Shown here piece after piece: positions 39,701-46,536 of a stretch of DNA of 64,000 nucleotides (the first letter of the stretch is position 1; each line of letters starts with the position of its first letter). Origin of the DNA: Opisthorchis felineus (lineage: Eukaryota > Platyhelminthes > Trematoda > Opisthorchiida > Opisthorchiidae); NCBI GenBank assembly GCA_004794785.1, contig SJOL01009621.1:397012-461011 (forward strand). Direction: 5' to 3'. Position numbers and translations under genes: made by a program. Below the pieces are notes generated by a model that saw only the letters and a program-made list of their open reading frames with translations, had not been told where the DNA came from and did no database searches.

Positions 39701-42055
39701 CGACCCATGATCTATTCCGATTGGGTTGTCCAGACAAGTATAAGGTGGAGTTGTCAATTTGGTAGAATGAAGATGGTGTTGTAATTTCCGTTTGCTACAT
39801 AATCCCTCTGCAAGAACTGTCATCTGTCTGGTGTTGGAGTGTAATTCCTGAGTGGTTGTTATTCACTCTTCCTCACAAATCTATACATTTCACTCAGTAC
39901 TTCTGTTCACGGATTACTGTCCATTTCTCCAACGCGCTGGTAGCATACTTCGACCTTGTGGACTTGCCGACGAACTTGACAAACTTGGTTGTCCCTTCTT
40001 CACATCTTCCGATCCTGTCACTTGCTGACTTTCCCAAGAGGTTTGACGCTCAATTAGACCTTGGCTGTGGAGGCAACAGCACTGTACATTCCACTCGGTT
40101 CTTCTGACCACCCCATCTGGACGTTTTTCCAAAGACGTAGTCCGATACTCACGGGTATTCCATGAATAAGGCCTGCCAAGTGCTTACACAAAGGTGCTCT
40201 TCAGGAGAAAACACCAATCTATGTTATCTGTGACTGATTTCTCCCTCTTCTACAATCATTCGACACATTGTGAACGTTTGATTGGCTGTCTTAATTTTTT
40301 GTTTCTACCTGAGTTCCCCCGTGGAGAATACTTGTATACGATTTTCTTCTCGTCTATCTAGGTAACTATGACGAGAAAAGGGGAAGGCCTGCAAGATCTA
40401 CAGTTTAGAATTTCATGGGACAAATCACAGAGGAGAGCAAGTATCTGAATGAATTGCACGCGCAAAAAATGCCTTGTGGTGTACACTGACCCGAAGCACC
40501 TATGTGGTACCGTTTCCGTACATTCATCCACTGACCTGAACAAGCATAATCACGTCCCAAATCCATTTTTCACATTTGGTATCTGTCCAGAGTGAAGTTC
40601 CTGCTCACCTGCTCAGTAGATCAGGTGATCTAGTTTACATGCAACTTAAAGCACTCAAGCCTGATCAAACTAGAAAACCTCATCTTTTATCAGCCGTGCT
40701 ACTCAAGAGGTTCACTGACGTGAATGCGTGATACATCTGTTCATCCAATGTCGCTCTGACGGGAAAATAGCCGATAGCTGGATGACTAAAAGACTTACAC
40801 CGGTGTCAGGGAGAGGAACCACAGAGTCGCAATCAACAGCATTCACGTCTACCACATTTATATTCGAAGACTCATGGCAGTTTGCCACCGACATATGGCC
40901 CACTCGGTTGCTTCCTAATTTGACACAAGTCACAAGCCTGTGCACCTTGTCTTTTTCGGAACACAAACGCGTCTGGCTGCATCCACCAGGGTACACTACT
41001 GCAGCTACTTGTGAAGGATACAAATGAACAGAAGTTGCTTACGTTAATGCGGAACTATTCCATCGACCGTAAACAGCTTCCGAGCCTCAGTGGACAAAAC
41101 TTCACTCCTCTTCTCACTGGCTCTGGTATGCTTCATCTTCCGCTTTGTTGGCCGCATCCCCAGTCCCGATTCCCGCGAAAATAGCAAGTTGCTGGTGATT
41201 TGCCTGCGGCCACTGTCTCCCAAACCCAACACATTTATGTCTGTAACAACACCCTTTCGAGGCATAACTTCCATACCATCTGAAGGAAGTATGAGGGCTG
41301 AAATGCTGCCAATTTGCCCAGACCTAGACAGGAGCAGTCAAGAGTTCATGGTTGGGTTCGAACCACGGACACTTCGGTCAGTAGTTTCGCTATTCAGAAG
41401 TATTCCGTACTGTAAACTAGCAGCTGAATGGGTTCAGACTGCTAACATGCTAATGAGATGCCCTCTTGACAAGTGGGCATCCACCGAATGGTAACATCTG
41501 ATCTGGACTCGACTGAAAGACACCCGGGACTATAAGCCGAGCGTGCAAGTTGTAGCTGCCAGACTGAATGAAGTAAAAGATGGTTAAGCAAATCTAGTCC
41601 TCAAGTATTGAACGGTCTGCCCAGGGGCAAACTCGATTGTTAAGTAAGCATAATCTACGAATATTGTATGAACTTTAAGTGGAAATGAATGAAAGCCAAG
41701 TTTTGTCTCTCTGATTTTGCGGTCTGACGCTTCAGATTATAGAATCTTTTGAGGTTCGCGCTTTGACGTAAACTCAGAATGTGTGAAGCCAGGACAACAT
41801 TCTAGTGAGATTTTAAAGCGTGAACTTTAACTTACTAGAGATTCAGATGAGAGCAAACAGTCCCAAAAACGTGGGACTTTGCAAACTAACCTGCAGATCG
41901 TTGAAGCAAAACAACTTGTCCATAGTATGAAGCACATCAGTGGCATGAATTGAATTATGAAAAGGAGCATCCACGCGGTACAGCCGTTCCGCCCGTTGTA
42001 GGAAATGATACATTTGTGGAATGGGAATAGAGAAGTTGGCCAGTATTCCTCGGTC
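3574..42055 (-). CDS. PDE4: PDE4-family cAMP phosphodiesterase, catalytic domain (six exons, 5' end not seen)
   Basis: The product would hydrolyse cAMP to AMP, ending cAMP/PKA signals in the cytosol. Join on the minus strand: 42055-41891, 34566-34467, 22777-22620, 14603-14481, 11509-11327, 3720-3574 (876 nt, 291 aa plus stop). Every junction is GT-AG and keeps frame; one intron is phase 1, the rest phase 0. Signatures in order are [86 protein letters not shown] and [14 protein letters not shown] plus ADLSNPTKP point to PDE4 rather than PDE1, 7 or 8. Metal ligands (His of HNxxH, His-Asp of HDIDH, Asp of ADLSNP) and the invariant Gln before VSFIDY are present. The C-terminal tail after NREWY is only about 13 residues. 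The UCR1/UCR2 regulatory modules were not found upstream, so the N-terminus is missing. The introns are full of transposable elements. Confidence 0.93.
3774..3796. repeat. TA microsatellite (interrupted)
   Basis: AT-rich run 54 bp upstream (gene direction) of the last PDE4 exon. Confidence 0.85.
7085..7175 (-). mobile_element. solo Penelope-type terminus (pLTR fragment)
   Basis: About 90 bp similar to the terminal sequences at 24155 and 46537, without adjoining coding sequence. It includes an intact hammerhead core on the minus strand. Confidence 0.5.
7128..7172 (-). ncRNA. hammerhead ribozyme motif in Penelope terminus
   Basis: Minus strand: stem I GCA/UGC, core CUGAUGA, an extra U, stem II GUCACC/GGUGAU with a UCGAUU loop, GAAA, minimal stem III AC/GU and a U at the cleavage position. 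Stem I is only three continuous pairs, so activity is doubtful, but the core is intact. Confidence 0.5.
8949..9132 (-). repeat. tRNA-derived SINE, family A
   Basis: About 185 bp. The head GGCGAGATGGCTCAGTAGTT has a box-A-like shape and is followed by box B GGTTCGAACCC. A tRNA-unrelated part contains GGGCAACCTGGCAGTATCCC and ends near a TACAGCTGAACGATTT-like tail. Eight copies in this window share these blocks. Confidence 0.75.
9660..9965 (-). repeat. family E interspersed repeat
   Basis: The minus strand starts with a TTATCATCATCATCGTC-type leader, then AACACCAGGTGAGAACACTGG, and ends with a stretch shared with 45690-45790 (AATCTGGAGAGAAACT). No tRNA boxes or ribozyme were seen. Confidence 0.5.
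10143..10162. repeat. GAAC microsatellite
   Basis: About five GAAC units. Confidence 0.85.
10306..10495 (+). repeat. tRNA-derived SINE, family A
   Basis: Full-length copy with box A-like GATATGGCTCTGTGGTTAG and box B GGTTCGAACCC, ending in a T-run. It is in opposite orientation to the copy 1.2 kb away in the same intron, so the pre-mRNA could fold there. Confidence 0.75.
10596..10822 (-). repeat. family D repeat (hammerhead-bearing)
   Basis: Ribozyme module (CCGGTTTCG, CTCATCAGGTAGGCGCAGTCC, CAACCTTATGTTCTACCTG in plus orientation) followed by the second module in inverse (ACACTCATT, GGGAGACTCAGCTGG, CTCGTTTATG). The cleavage site reads GCC instead of GUC, and stem II carries an insert, so it is probably inactive. 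Confidence 0.6.
11020..11185. mobile_element. back-to-back inverted Penelope-type termini
   Basis: Two copies of the roughly 80-bp terminal sequence face each other: 11020-11100 in one orientation and about 11108-11185 in the other. No body lies between them. It sits less than 200 bp downstream (in gene direction) of the PDE4 exon ending at 11327. It could be an internally deleted element. Confidence 0.5.
11327..11509 (-). CDS. PDE4: PDE4 catalytic exon e (ADLSNPTKP)
   Basis: 183 nt, 61 codons, from [18 protein letters not shown] to HTSCVPSSQ. The acceptor is ctttgtag and the donor gtaatt. The exon holds the last metal-binding Asp (ADLSNP) and the invariant Gln at its very end. Where vertebrate PDE4 reads RIMEEFF, this protein reads RITEELF, so two pocket side chains (Met and Phe) become Thr and Leu. 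The neighbouring QQGDRERE and EISPMCDRH are well conserved, so the differences do not look like general decay. Confidence 0.95.
11510..14480 (-). other. PDE4 intron, 3.0 kb
   Basis: Intron between exons d and e. No SINE or transposon was recognised. A 178-codon open frame on the minus strand (13782-14318) resembles no known protein and is best read as chance. Confidence 0.5.
14481..14603 (-). CDS. PDE4: PDE4 catalytic exon d (LATDMSKHM)
   Basis: 123 nt, 41 codons, from [20 protein letters not shown] to TLGVRIQ. The acceptor is ttttccag and the donor gtacgt. The block is nearly identical to vertebrate PDE4 and is the strongest family marker in the window. The Met of TDM, which lies in the substrate and inhibitor pocket, is kept. 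The variable loop between the two conserved ends ([12 protein letters not shown]) is of normal PDE4 length. Confidence 0.95.
15040..15150 (-). repeat. family D repeat, ribozyme module only
   Basis: CUGAUGA is kept, but GAAA reads GAGA. The sequence stops after CAACCTTATGTTCT. Confidence 0.5.
16235..16430 (+). repeat. family B repeat
   Basis: Contains box B, the hammerhead-like core, and the tail with GTTCAAACAGGAGTGATGAG and AATTCTACAGATCCCAC, shared with the 27.9-kb and 43.3-kb copies. Confidence 0.55.
16271..16316 (+). ncRNA. hammerhead-like motif (family B)
   Basis: Core CUGAUGA (16277-16283) and GAAA are intact, with stem III ACU/AGU, a 2-nt loop and C at the cleavage site. Stem II and stem I have decayed. 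It lies directly after the box-B-like AGTTCGAACCC (16259-16269). Confidence 0.4.
16545..16860 (+). repeat. family D repeat with a head-to-tail unit junction
   Basis: Begins with the end of one unit (AGCAACTTTAGGAGTAGTGTATTGCGTCTATAC) and runs straight into the next (AAACATGAGGCG ... GAGTGTATTTCGC ... CTGATGAGTGC ... CAGCAACC). It closes with the same end sequence (AGTAGTGTGCTACGTCTATAC). Ribozyme GAAA reads UAAA. Confidence 0.6.
17698..17960 (+). repeat. family B repeat, long head form
   Basis: A roughly 120-bp head (CAGCAGGTTTCAAGC, TCCTGATAGG, GAATCGATCGAT) precedes a tRNA-like stretch, GGTGGAGTAGTGGTAACGC. The box-B segment is deleted and the sequence jumps to TTGATGAGCTCTAATAGG and ACTCGAGTCCAATGC. 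Confidence 0.55.
19942..20241 (-). mobile_element. BEL/Pao LTR retrotransposon remnant (C-terminal DUF5641-type end of pol)
   Basis: The C-terminal hundred residues of a 205-codon open frame have the layout of the end of BEL/Pao polyproteins. An [10 protein letters not shown] block is followed about 20 residues later by MRGDKVQV, then a KWLLNVV block, then [14 protein letters not shown] and a stop. In intact elements this follows the integrase; here no integrase is readable upstream, where a family D repeat follows, so the element is 5'-truncated. No LTR pair was seen. The frame being open over about 300 nt suggests a fairly recent insertion. The family order (pol end to LTR) implies that any 3' LTR would lie below 19942. 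Confidence 0.75.
20495..20685 (-). repeat. family D repeat
   Basis: Diverged copy next to the BEL/Pao remnant. CUGAUGA is kept, but GAAA is lost. Confidence 0.5.
21655..21745 (+). mobile_element. solo Penelope-type terminus
   Basis: A terminal sequence with GGTGATGAAACGTTT and the CAAGCTCGGCGAACAG box. The hammerhead core is mutated, with GTGACGG in place of CTGATGA. Weaker fragments of the same end occur at about 32305-32380 and 50650-50690. Confidence 0.45.
22160..22560 (+). repeat. family E interspersed repeat
   Basis: The CATCAT-type leader, ATAAAGCTTTATA, and a 3' part with GTACGTGGGCTG, GGCGCCCACACCTAAACAGG and GGCAGCAGTGTTTGG. The 3' part recurs at 49290-49405 and 61375-61490. It ends only 60 bp from PDE4 exon c. 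Confidence 0.45.
22620..22777 (-). CDS. PDE4: PDE4 catalytic exon c (ELAILYND...ENHHL)
   Basis: 158 nt: two bases completing an Asn codon, then 52 codons from [18 protein letters not shown] to RRIVISL. The acceptor is ctgtttcag and the donor gtgagt. The motif LYNDxSVLENHH is shared by class I phosphodiesterases. The segment after it ([17 protein letters not shown]) matches the PDE4 pattern GFKLLQEENCDIF. The following exon completes the sequence [13 protein letters not shown], as in other PDE4 enzymes. Confidence 0.93.
22991..23273 (+). repeat. repeat R, copy 1
   Basis: About 280 bp, highly similar and in the same orientation to 55663-55936. The match begins AGAACGCCAACTAAACAG and ends near GCCTCATCAGTAG. 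There is no protein or tRNA signature. Confidence 0.75.
23831..23876. repeat. 12-bp perfect inverted repeat
   Basis: Arms GATAGCCCGTCA (23831-23842) and TGACGGGCTATC (23865-23876) around a 22-nt spacer. Could be the terminal remnant of a small element or chance. Confidence 0.7.
24155..24930 (-). mobile_element. Penelope-like element fragment (C-terminal coding end plus 3' region and pLTR)
   Basis: On the minus strand from 24917 the frame reads [19 protein letters not shown], corresponding to VHILTQERTKK and EFIEAWYSTEK of the 46.5-kb copy, so it is the end of the same GIY-YIG domain. About 500 nt of shared 3' region follow; an AAGAAGATGAAACT-like stretch is common to both copies. The end carries the terminal sequence at 24155-24240. 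The 5' part is lost near 24930. The hammerhead core in its terminus is mutated (CUUAUGA). Confidence 0.7.
27545..27985 (-). repeat. family B repeat, long form, plus a tail fragment in opposite orientation
   Basis: The minus-strand copy at 27545-27885 is collinear with 17698-17960 and retains box B (GAGTTCAAACCCC). The hammerhead core is CUGAUUA. At 27925-27985 a family B tail lies in the plus orientation. Confidence 0.55.
28715..28870 (-). repeat. family C repeat
   Basis: A minus-strand copy with the box-B-like stretch and the hammerhead at 28736-28780. A fragment of the same family's 5' half lies nearby at about 28985-29080 in plus orientation. Confidence 0.5.
28736..28780 (-). ncRNA. hammerhead ribozyme motif (family C)
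   Basis: Minus strand: stem I GCACUG/CAGUGC (six Watson-Crick pairs), CUGAUGA core, GAAA, stem III ACA/UGU with a 2-nt loop, and cleavage position A. Stem II is degraded in this copy (UUCCC...GGCGU). Just upstream on the same strand is a box-B-like GGTTCGAAACTCC-type stretch (28799-28813 region). Confidence 0.6.
29600..29865 (+). repeat. family C repeat
   Basis: The longest copy, including the 5' half with GTGACCACGTGATATGG and the 3' ribozyme region (CTGATGA, GAAACAGCTGTACAGTGC). Stem II is decayed. Confidence 0.5.
30690..31382 (-). pseudogene. degenerate DDE-superfamily transposase
   Basis: Reading the minus strand downward, conserved pieces appear in different frames: [19 protein letters not shown], then [15 protein letters not shown] sequence with [15 protein letters not shown], then [13 protein letters not shown], then [13 protein letters not shown] followed by [18 protein letters not shown]. 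The IVWIDET block matches a catalytic Asp strand of DDE_3-type transposases. The SSRGKNxHIVGSLS block normally follows some 20 residues later, so a piece appears deleted between them. In-frame stops and frameshifts make it non-functional. The exact superfamily is uncertain, and terminal inverted repeats were not identified. Confidence 0.5.
32100..32287 (+). repeat. tRNA-derived SINE, family A
   Basis: Full-length copy; box B is mutated to GGTTCAAACCC. It is followed directly by a fragment of Penelope terminus. Confidence 0.75.
33332..33516 (-). repeat. tRNA-derived SINE, family A
   Basis: Full-length, more diverged copy (GGTTCGAAACC box B), inverted relative to the copy at 32100. Confidence 0.7.
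34029..34130 (+). repeat. family D repeat, second module only
   Basis: CATAAACGAGAGAGTCAG through TGAGTGTATTTCGC. It lies about 340 bp from PDE4 exon b. Confidence 0.5.
34467..34566 (-). CDS. PDE4: PDE4 catalytic exon b (HD metal motif)
   Basis: A 100-nt exon encoding [13 protein letters not shown], then [13 protein letters not shown] and YLINT, plus the first base of a split codon. The acceptor is cttttcag and the donor gtaagt. It supplies the His-Asp pair that binds the catalytic metals. The usual HDVDHPG is HDIDHPA here, with Ala replacing the Gly after Pro. The phase-1 end joins perfectly to the next exon to make Asn before NELAILYND. The exon is too short for an ordinary ORF search and was found by its motif. 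Confidence 0.92.
36030..36480. repeat. palindromic pair of family D units
   Basis: One unit reads on the minus strand (36030-36240) and the next on the plus strand (36246-36480). The arms at 36055-36108 and 36246-36303 are near-complementary. Both arms contain CUGAUGA and GAAA. The plus unit runs from its ribozyme end into AAACATGAGGCGGCC, a second head-to-tail junction. Confidence 0.6.
41240..41393 (-). repeat. tRNA-derived SINE, family A, 5'-truncated
   Basis: Box B GGTTCGAACCC and the 3' body are present, but the head before the ACTGACC block is lost. It lies about 500 bp from PDE4 exon a. Confidence 0.65.
41891..42055 (-). CDS. PDE4: PDE4 catalytic exon a (start of catalytic domain, HNxxH motif)
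   Basis: 165 nt, 55 codons, from [10 protein letters not shown] to CFNDLQ. The acceptor reads tacag just above 42055 and the donor gttagt just below 41891. It carries the first metal and proton-donor motif, FHNSIHATD. Vertebrate PDE4 has Tyr before the first His, while this protein has Phe. In mammals an intron also sits right after the residues matching FNDLQ. The reading frame stays open past the acceptor to 42184, but that extension resembles no PDE4 sequence, so the acceptor at 42056 is preferred. This is the least conserved exon of the six, although its motif order is unmistakable. Confidence 0.88.
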
Positions 42056-42249
42056 CTGTAGGAAGCCAGATAAGGATGTGGTTAAGCGAATAGATGCTAA
42101 AGAGGTGGATAGTAGAGAACATATGAACTGCCGGAAACTTACAAGAGTTTTGATTCTGCATTCAATGGCTGCGTGTGCTTCCATAGGGCATTCACTTTTT
42201 AGAGTAAATGCTATTCAAGAACACTCAAACCGTCGTCTAGAAGTAACAC

Positions 42250-42450
42250 ATTAATCATGAGATTGCTGGTAACTCTTCGACAGCTCGTGACTGGTTTCGC
42301 CCTTCGCGGGACTCATCAGTAGACGCAGTCCTCAAGTTTCCTTTCAGCCAACCTTATGTTCTACTTGAACGCACATTGGTGCAGTACATTTAATTGCGGC
42401 GGACCATCAGGAAACCAGAAATTCAGCTGGATTCAGTTGAGTCACCTGTC
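42250..42450 (-). repeat. family D repeat
   Basis: The ribozyme module on the minus strand keeps CUGAUGA and GAAA, but has lost one stem I base. A diverged second module follows. Confidence 0.5.
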
Positions 42451-42939
42451 AAAATCAAACACTCAAACTGCTTCTAACTTTTAGGTGTTGTCTGATTAAT
42501 GATTAATTGTCTGATTCATGGCCCAGAAACAAAGACTTATACTTTAAGCTTTATGCTGTTATAGGCTAATCCATCAAGCATCGAAGACAGCTGTGTGGAA
42601 TGAAGTGGGTGCCGAAAACTTTCCGGCCGTTTCTTCAAAATGAACAAACTACTGATTTCTGTTCCTGTGGTTCACTAACAATCTTTTCATTTGCACTTGA
42701 ACTTTAATTCCATTTTTAACTACACGACCGTGCGATGATTAACAGCCAATGTATCCGAAACCTTTCAATTTCTTGATCCCACTTCGCTGGAGTGCAAAAA
42801 TTTGACCTGGTCTACGGAAAGAAATATTTCCCCAAAGGAGCCATCGGTACAGTGACAAACCAACCGTTCTAGCGTTGTTTGAAAACTGGTATGAACTATC
42901 CACGTTCGTATCACTCCTCCTGTCCTGACGCACTTATTC

Positions 42940-43350
42940 TGCTGAGGTCACACCGAAGAGGGAAGCACTGAACTCGAGTTTTGCTCGCGTTAGACGTAAT
43001 CAGTTGTGCATATCCTTGGTTGTGCCGAGATTTGAAGTCCAGGCATGTGGTATGCAAGGCGAGCGTGTCACCACTACTCCATCAGTGCATGCTGGACGCA
43101 CCTGAGTTATCAGGTCTGAACAGGCAAACCTACTGACGCTTGTGTGATGTGATTGCTTTGCCCGAGTAACAGGCGGTAACAGGCTCGTCTCGCATGTCAG
43201 GTATCCGGAGTTCACCCAGGCACGGTTGATGCGCTTTAATAAGGGAGAAACTCGAGTCCACTGCTTCGCTTCTCACCAGGACGGGAGGAATGCTGGTCAG
43301 ACGAGAGGGATGTGAATGGAAATCTCATAAATCCCATAACTATCTACATC
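42940..43350. repeat. two family B repeats, head to head
   Basis: 42940-43150 is a minus-strand copy. 43160-43350 is a plus-strand copy with GTTGATGCGC and ACTCGAGTCCACTGC followed by the family tail. Both ribozyme cores are mutated. Confidence 0.5.
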
Positions 43351-44867
43351 TGATATGAACTAATTTCAACCACAAACTGAGCATAGATCGTCGCTTCTTG
43401 CCATCTTTTGGATGAGCGGAACCCGATCCACTTCGCTTTGTTTAACGACCGAAATAGAGTCAGAATGTCACTTTCAACCATTTGTGAGGTGTTTGATAGT
43501 TTGTGTCGGGGTATCGCTAATGTGCTTGCCCACCGGGCGAATTCCAAAGCGTATACGATTCATACTGTACGAGAAACAGATCGCCAGAGTTATTAGTTTG
43601 AAAGCCTTTTAGGTGGAACGAATGAATTGTCAACAGGGATAACAAACTGGGAATCACCAAACTACTACAAAACTGCCACACATATCGAGAGTACTGTGTT
43701 GCTAATATACCATTCAGAATCATCAACGAAACTGATCCAAATTGCAGAAACAGAGCGCGCTCATCTGATTTGGGTAAAAGCCGACTCATTTCGTACTGGT
43801 GTTAAAAGCGATAAACGAACCCTGGTCTCACAATCAATCCCCTTTCAAGCCACATGGGTGCACAGTGGGATGGAAAAGCATGTCAAATAAGTCGTTAAAC
43901 ACAGGGGTCCTGTTGCAGTTGGCAGATGAACCCAACTGCAACGTTTGGTTTACTTTGGCAACGGTCTGCAAGACCTAACAAACTGGGACTTGTCACAAGT
44001 TTTGAACAGACCCTTAAGACCAGGCTTACATACGTAACCTGGTAGTATCCTCACCCAACCGTGTAGTTCATCATGATCAGCAGAATGGGAACAGTTCTAC
44101 TTAGCAATTGATGTGTAAGAGGAACTGAGAATCTCTGACAGTAGACCCTGAAAAGAAAAACGGACCAAAAACATTCACAATCGATGAGTGAGTGAGAAGA
44201 CACTGTTAGACCACTGCATGATTCCATTGTATTGAAAGCGCTTGGTTCTGGGACAGGCACCCTTCCTGATAACTTCCATAAATGAATATTATCTCAATGG
44301 CTTATCAGTTTAGATTCTGTCACTAACAACAATCGATCTGGTCCGAATGTTTAAACGTTTCAGTGGAAATGAAATCCGTTTGTTGTGCGCAAGTGCAAAA
44401 AACACTTTTCTTGTGGTCAATTGGTGTGTAGTACCATATCTGTGTGTACTGTATTGATAAACCCTATCAGGGTTAGGTGCAAACTTATTGTTCGTTGCGT
44501 GTCTTGCCGATAAATGTCTGACTAAAAGGAATAAGTGAACAGTGATCACAAGTCACAATCGCAGATTGATCGAATCTTAGATGCTAGTCGTCATTGGTTT
44601 TACCCGAACTCTGAGTAACGTTCAGCCAATAACGCCAACCAAATGCTTTATGGAGTAGGAAGCCATCTTAATAAGGGACCCGCCCCCCCCTCTCATGTCC
44701 AGGTAGCCAATGGCGACAAAACGATGAATAACCACACTAGGGTGTTGATACAACATAAAGTATAAGTATTCGAACGCTGTATCCAAATTTGGCACACAAA
44801 ATTCAGAACAGCTTATAGAACTTTGAGAGAAAATCTCTATTAGGAGAATTTCGTTTTTTAACTTCTA

Positions 44868-44912
44868 CACTCATCTGCATACCAATTTGGTTCTGACGGG
44901 AGACTCACATCC
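44868..44912 (-). repeat. short family D fragment
   Basis: CACTCATCTGCATACC through ACGGGAGACTCAC, the end of the second module only. Confidence 0.4.
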
Positions 44913-45554
44913 ATACATTTCTAGAAATTTCCATTCACCACTTGGCGATTTGCAAAAACCTGCTAGGTTGCGTGGTGTTCCGGGAAAAGCACATATTCCC
45001 ACCCACTCGGTGTTTTGCTCCTACAAACGTAAATCTCTGGGGCATGGAATTTTTGGTTCTAGTGAAACCTTCATTGGGTTTCCCGACCCACTATTCATAT
45101 CTGTGTACACAATGATTCCAAATGTTACTATCATGCCCCAAACAAACACAGAATGACATATAACCCTCCCCCTCCCAGTGACGAAATGTCATTCCAAAAG
45201 TTAGAATTGATACAGACAGTTCCTTCACTAGGAACTACGTAGATTTGCGGAATCTCAAAAAAGCAACTTGTGGATGTGAATGAAAAACAATCGGTTAACA
45301 TTTCCACATGAGATTAATCTACCTACGCGCTACCCATCATATCGTATAGGTCAAGTAAAACCCACTCGAAAGCTTCATGATCAGCTTTCGGTTTTAGTTT
45401 AACTGAACAGCCACTAAAATACTAGCTCGACCACATGAGTTGAATTTTCCTAAGTTAGTTAACGGCAATTAAAAGTACCGCAGAAAAACCGCCAGCAATG
45501 AACCTTTTACTTTGGAAGGACCGTCGTAGAATATCTACTAATTGCACGGTTGTT

Positions 45555-45800
45555 GAACATCATCATCATCGTTGACAGTAAGACCAGAGGAAAACACTCT
45601 TGCTTCCCCTCCGTACAATTTGTCTGAATAAAGTCCTATAACAAAAAGAAAGAAATGGGGCAAGGAAGGCTAGCCTACCACCAACGTTCGAGGTGTCCAC
45701 AGCTCCAACACTCAGTCAGACAATCTGGACAGAAACTGAGAGCGTGAGCATCGCTGACATCGGTTAGTCGCCATATTGTTCAGTGTCTCCATCCAACCAC
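45555..45800 (+). repeat. family E interspersed repeat
   Basis: The leader CATCATCATCATCGTTGACAG, then GAATAAAGTCCTATAAC, GGCTAGCCTACCACC and the AATCTGGACAGAAACTGAG stretch shared in inverse with 9660-9965. Confidence 0.5.
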
Positions 45801-46536
45801 AAAGAGGGTGATGTGAACCCCGTTGTGGAAGGCCAGCGGCCCCCACAGTATCCATACTTTTCGTAACCTTCTTCGTTCCCTTCTACCTGTGTCTTCTGTC
45901 CACTTCTAGGTTTGTGTCACTCCTGCTATGGCGCAGAAATTACACCGGGTGTCGTCAAGGTCATCAAGATAGTGGTGAAAACTAGGCTTTATATGGAATG
46001 AGATGCAACAGGAGCGTACCGAATTCTTGGGGTAACAGTCCTCTTGAATGCGTTTTTCTGTCACTGCGATTGGCTATGGTCTCGGACCACAGCACAAAAA
46101 CCAACTCAACTAACCGTGTCCTTCATTTGCTATTATTCCAACTGTTGGCAATGGGTGGCGACGATAATCTTTCGAGTGTTCAGATGTGCACATACAAGTC
46201 TTGGATACCATTCATTGGTCTTTTTGCTGTTTGTCTATTTCAAATTCACCTGAGACTACACTATACTCTGGTGTAGGCCAGCTGACGGCAAGCATTCAGA
46301 ACCACAGAAATTTTGAAAACTAAGGAGTACAGCAGATCCAGACTGTCTCTTGAGTTTGCGATCGCCGATTTTGGAGGGGACTTGCTAACATATGAAGACA
46401 GAACTGTACAGTCAATCAATTGGTGGTCTAAATAAATTCCTAATTGATAAATCAAACGCGCTTTATGTGTACAACTCCTAGGCACACTTGTCAATTTGTC
46501 GAAATATTGGTAGCTCGGGTGCGATTACTGGGGTTT

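Larger units (their letters stand above)
34567..41890 (-). other. PDE4 intron, 7.3 kb
   Basis: Intron between exons a and b. It holds the palindromic family D arrangement (36030-36480) and a family A SINE (41240-41393). The interval 36500-41200 has many short ORFs but no recognisable gene or repeat. Confidence 0.55.

Noticed and set aside
41843..42184. Extension of PDE4 exon a up to a Met at 42184
   Set aside because: The extra residues do not resemble PDE4, whereas a tacag acceptor sits exactly where the homology begins.
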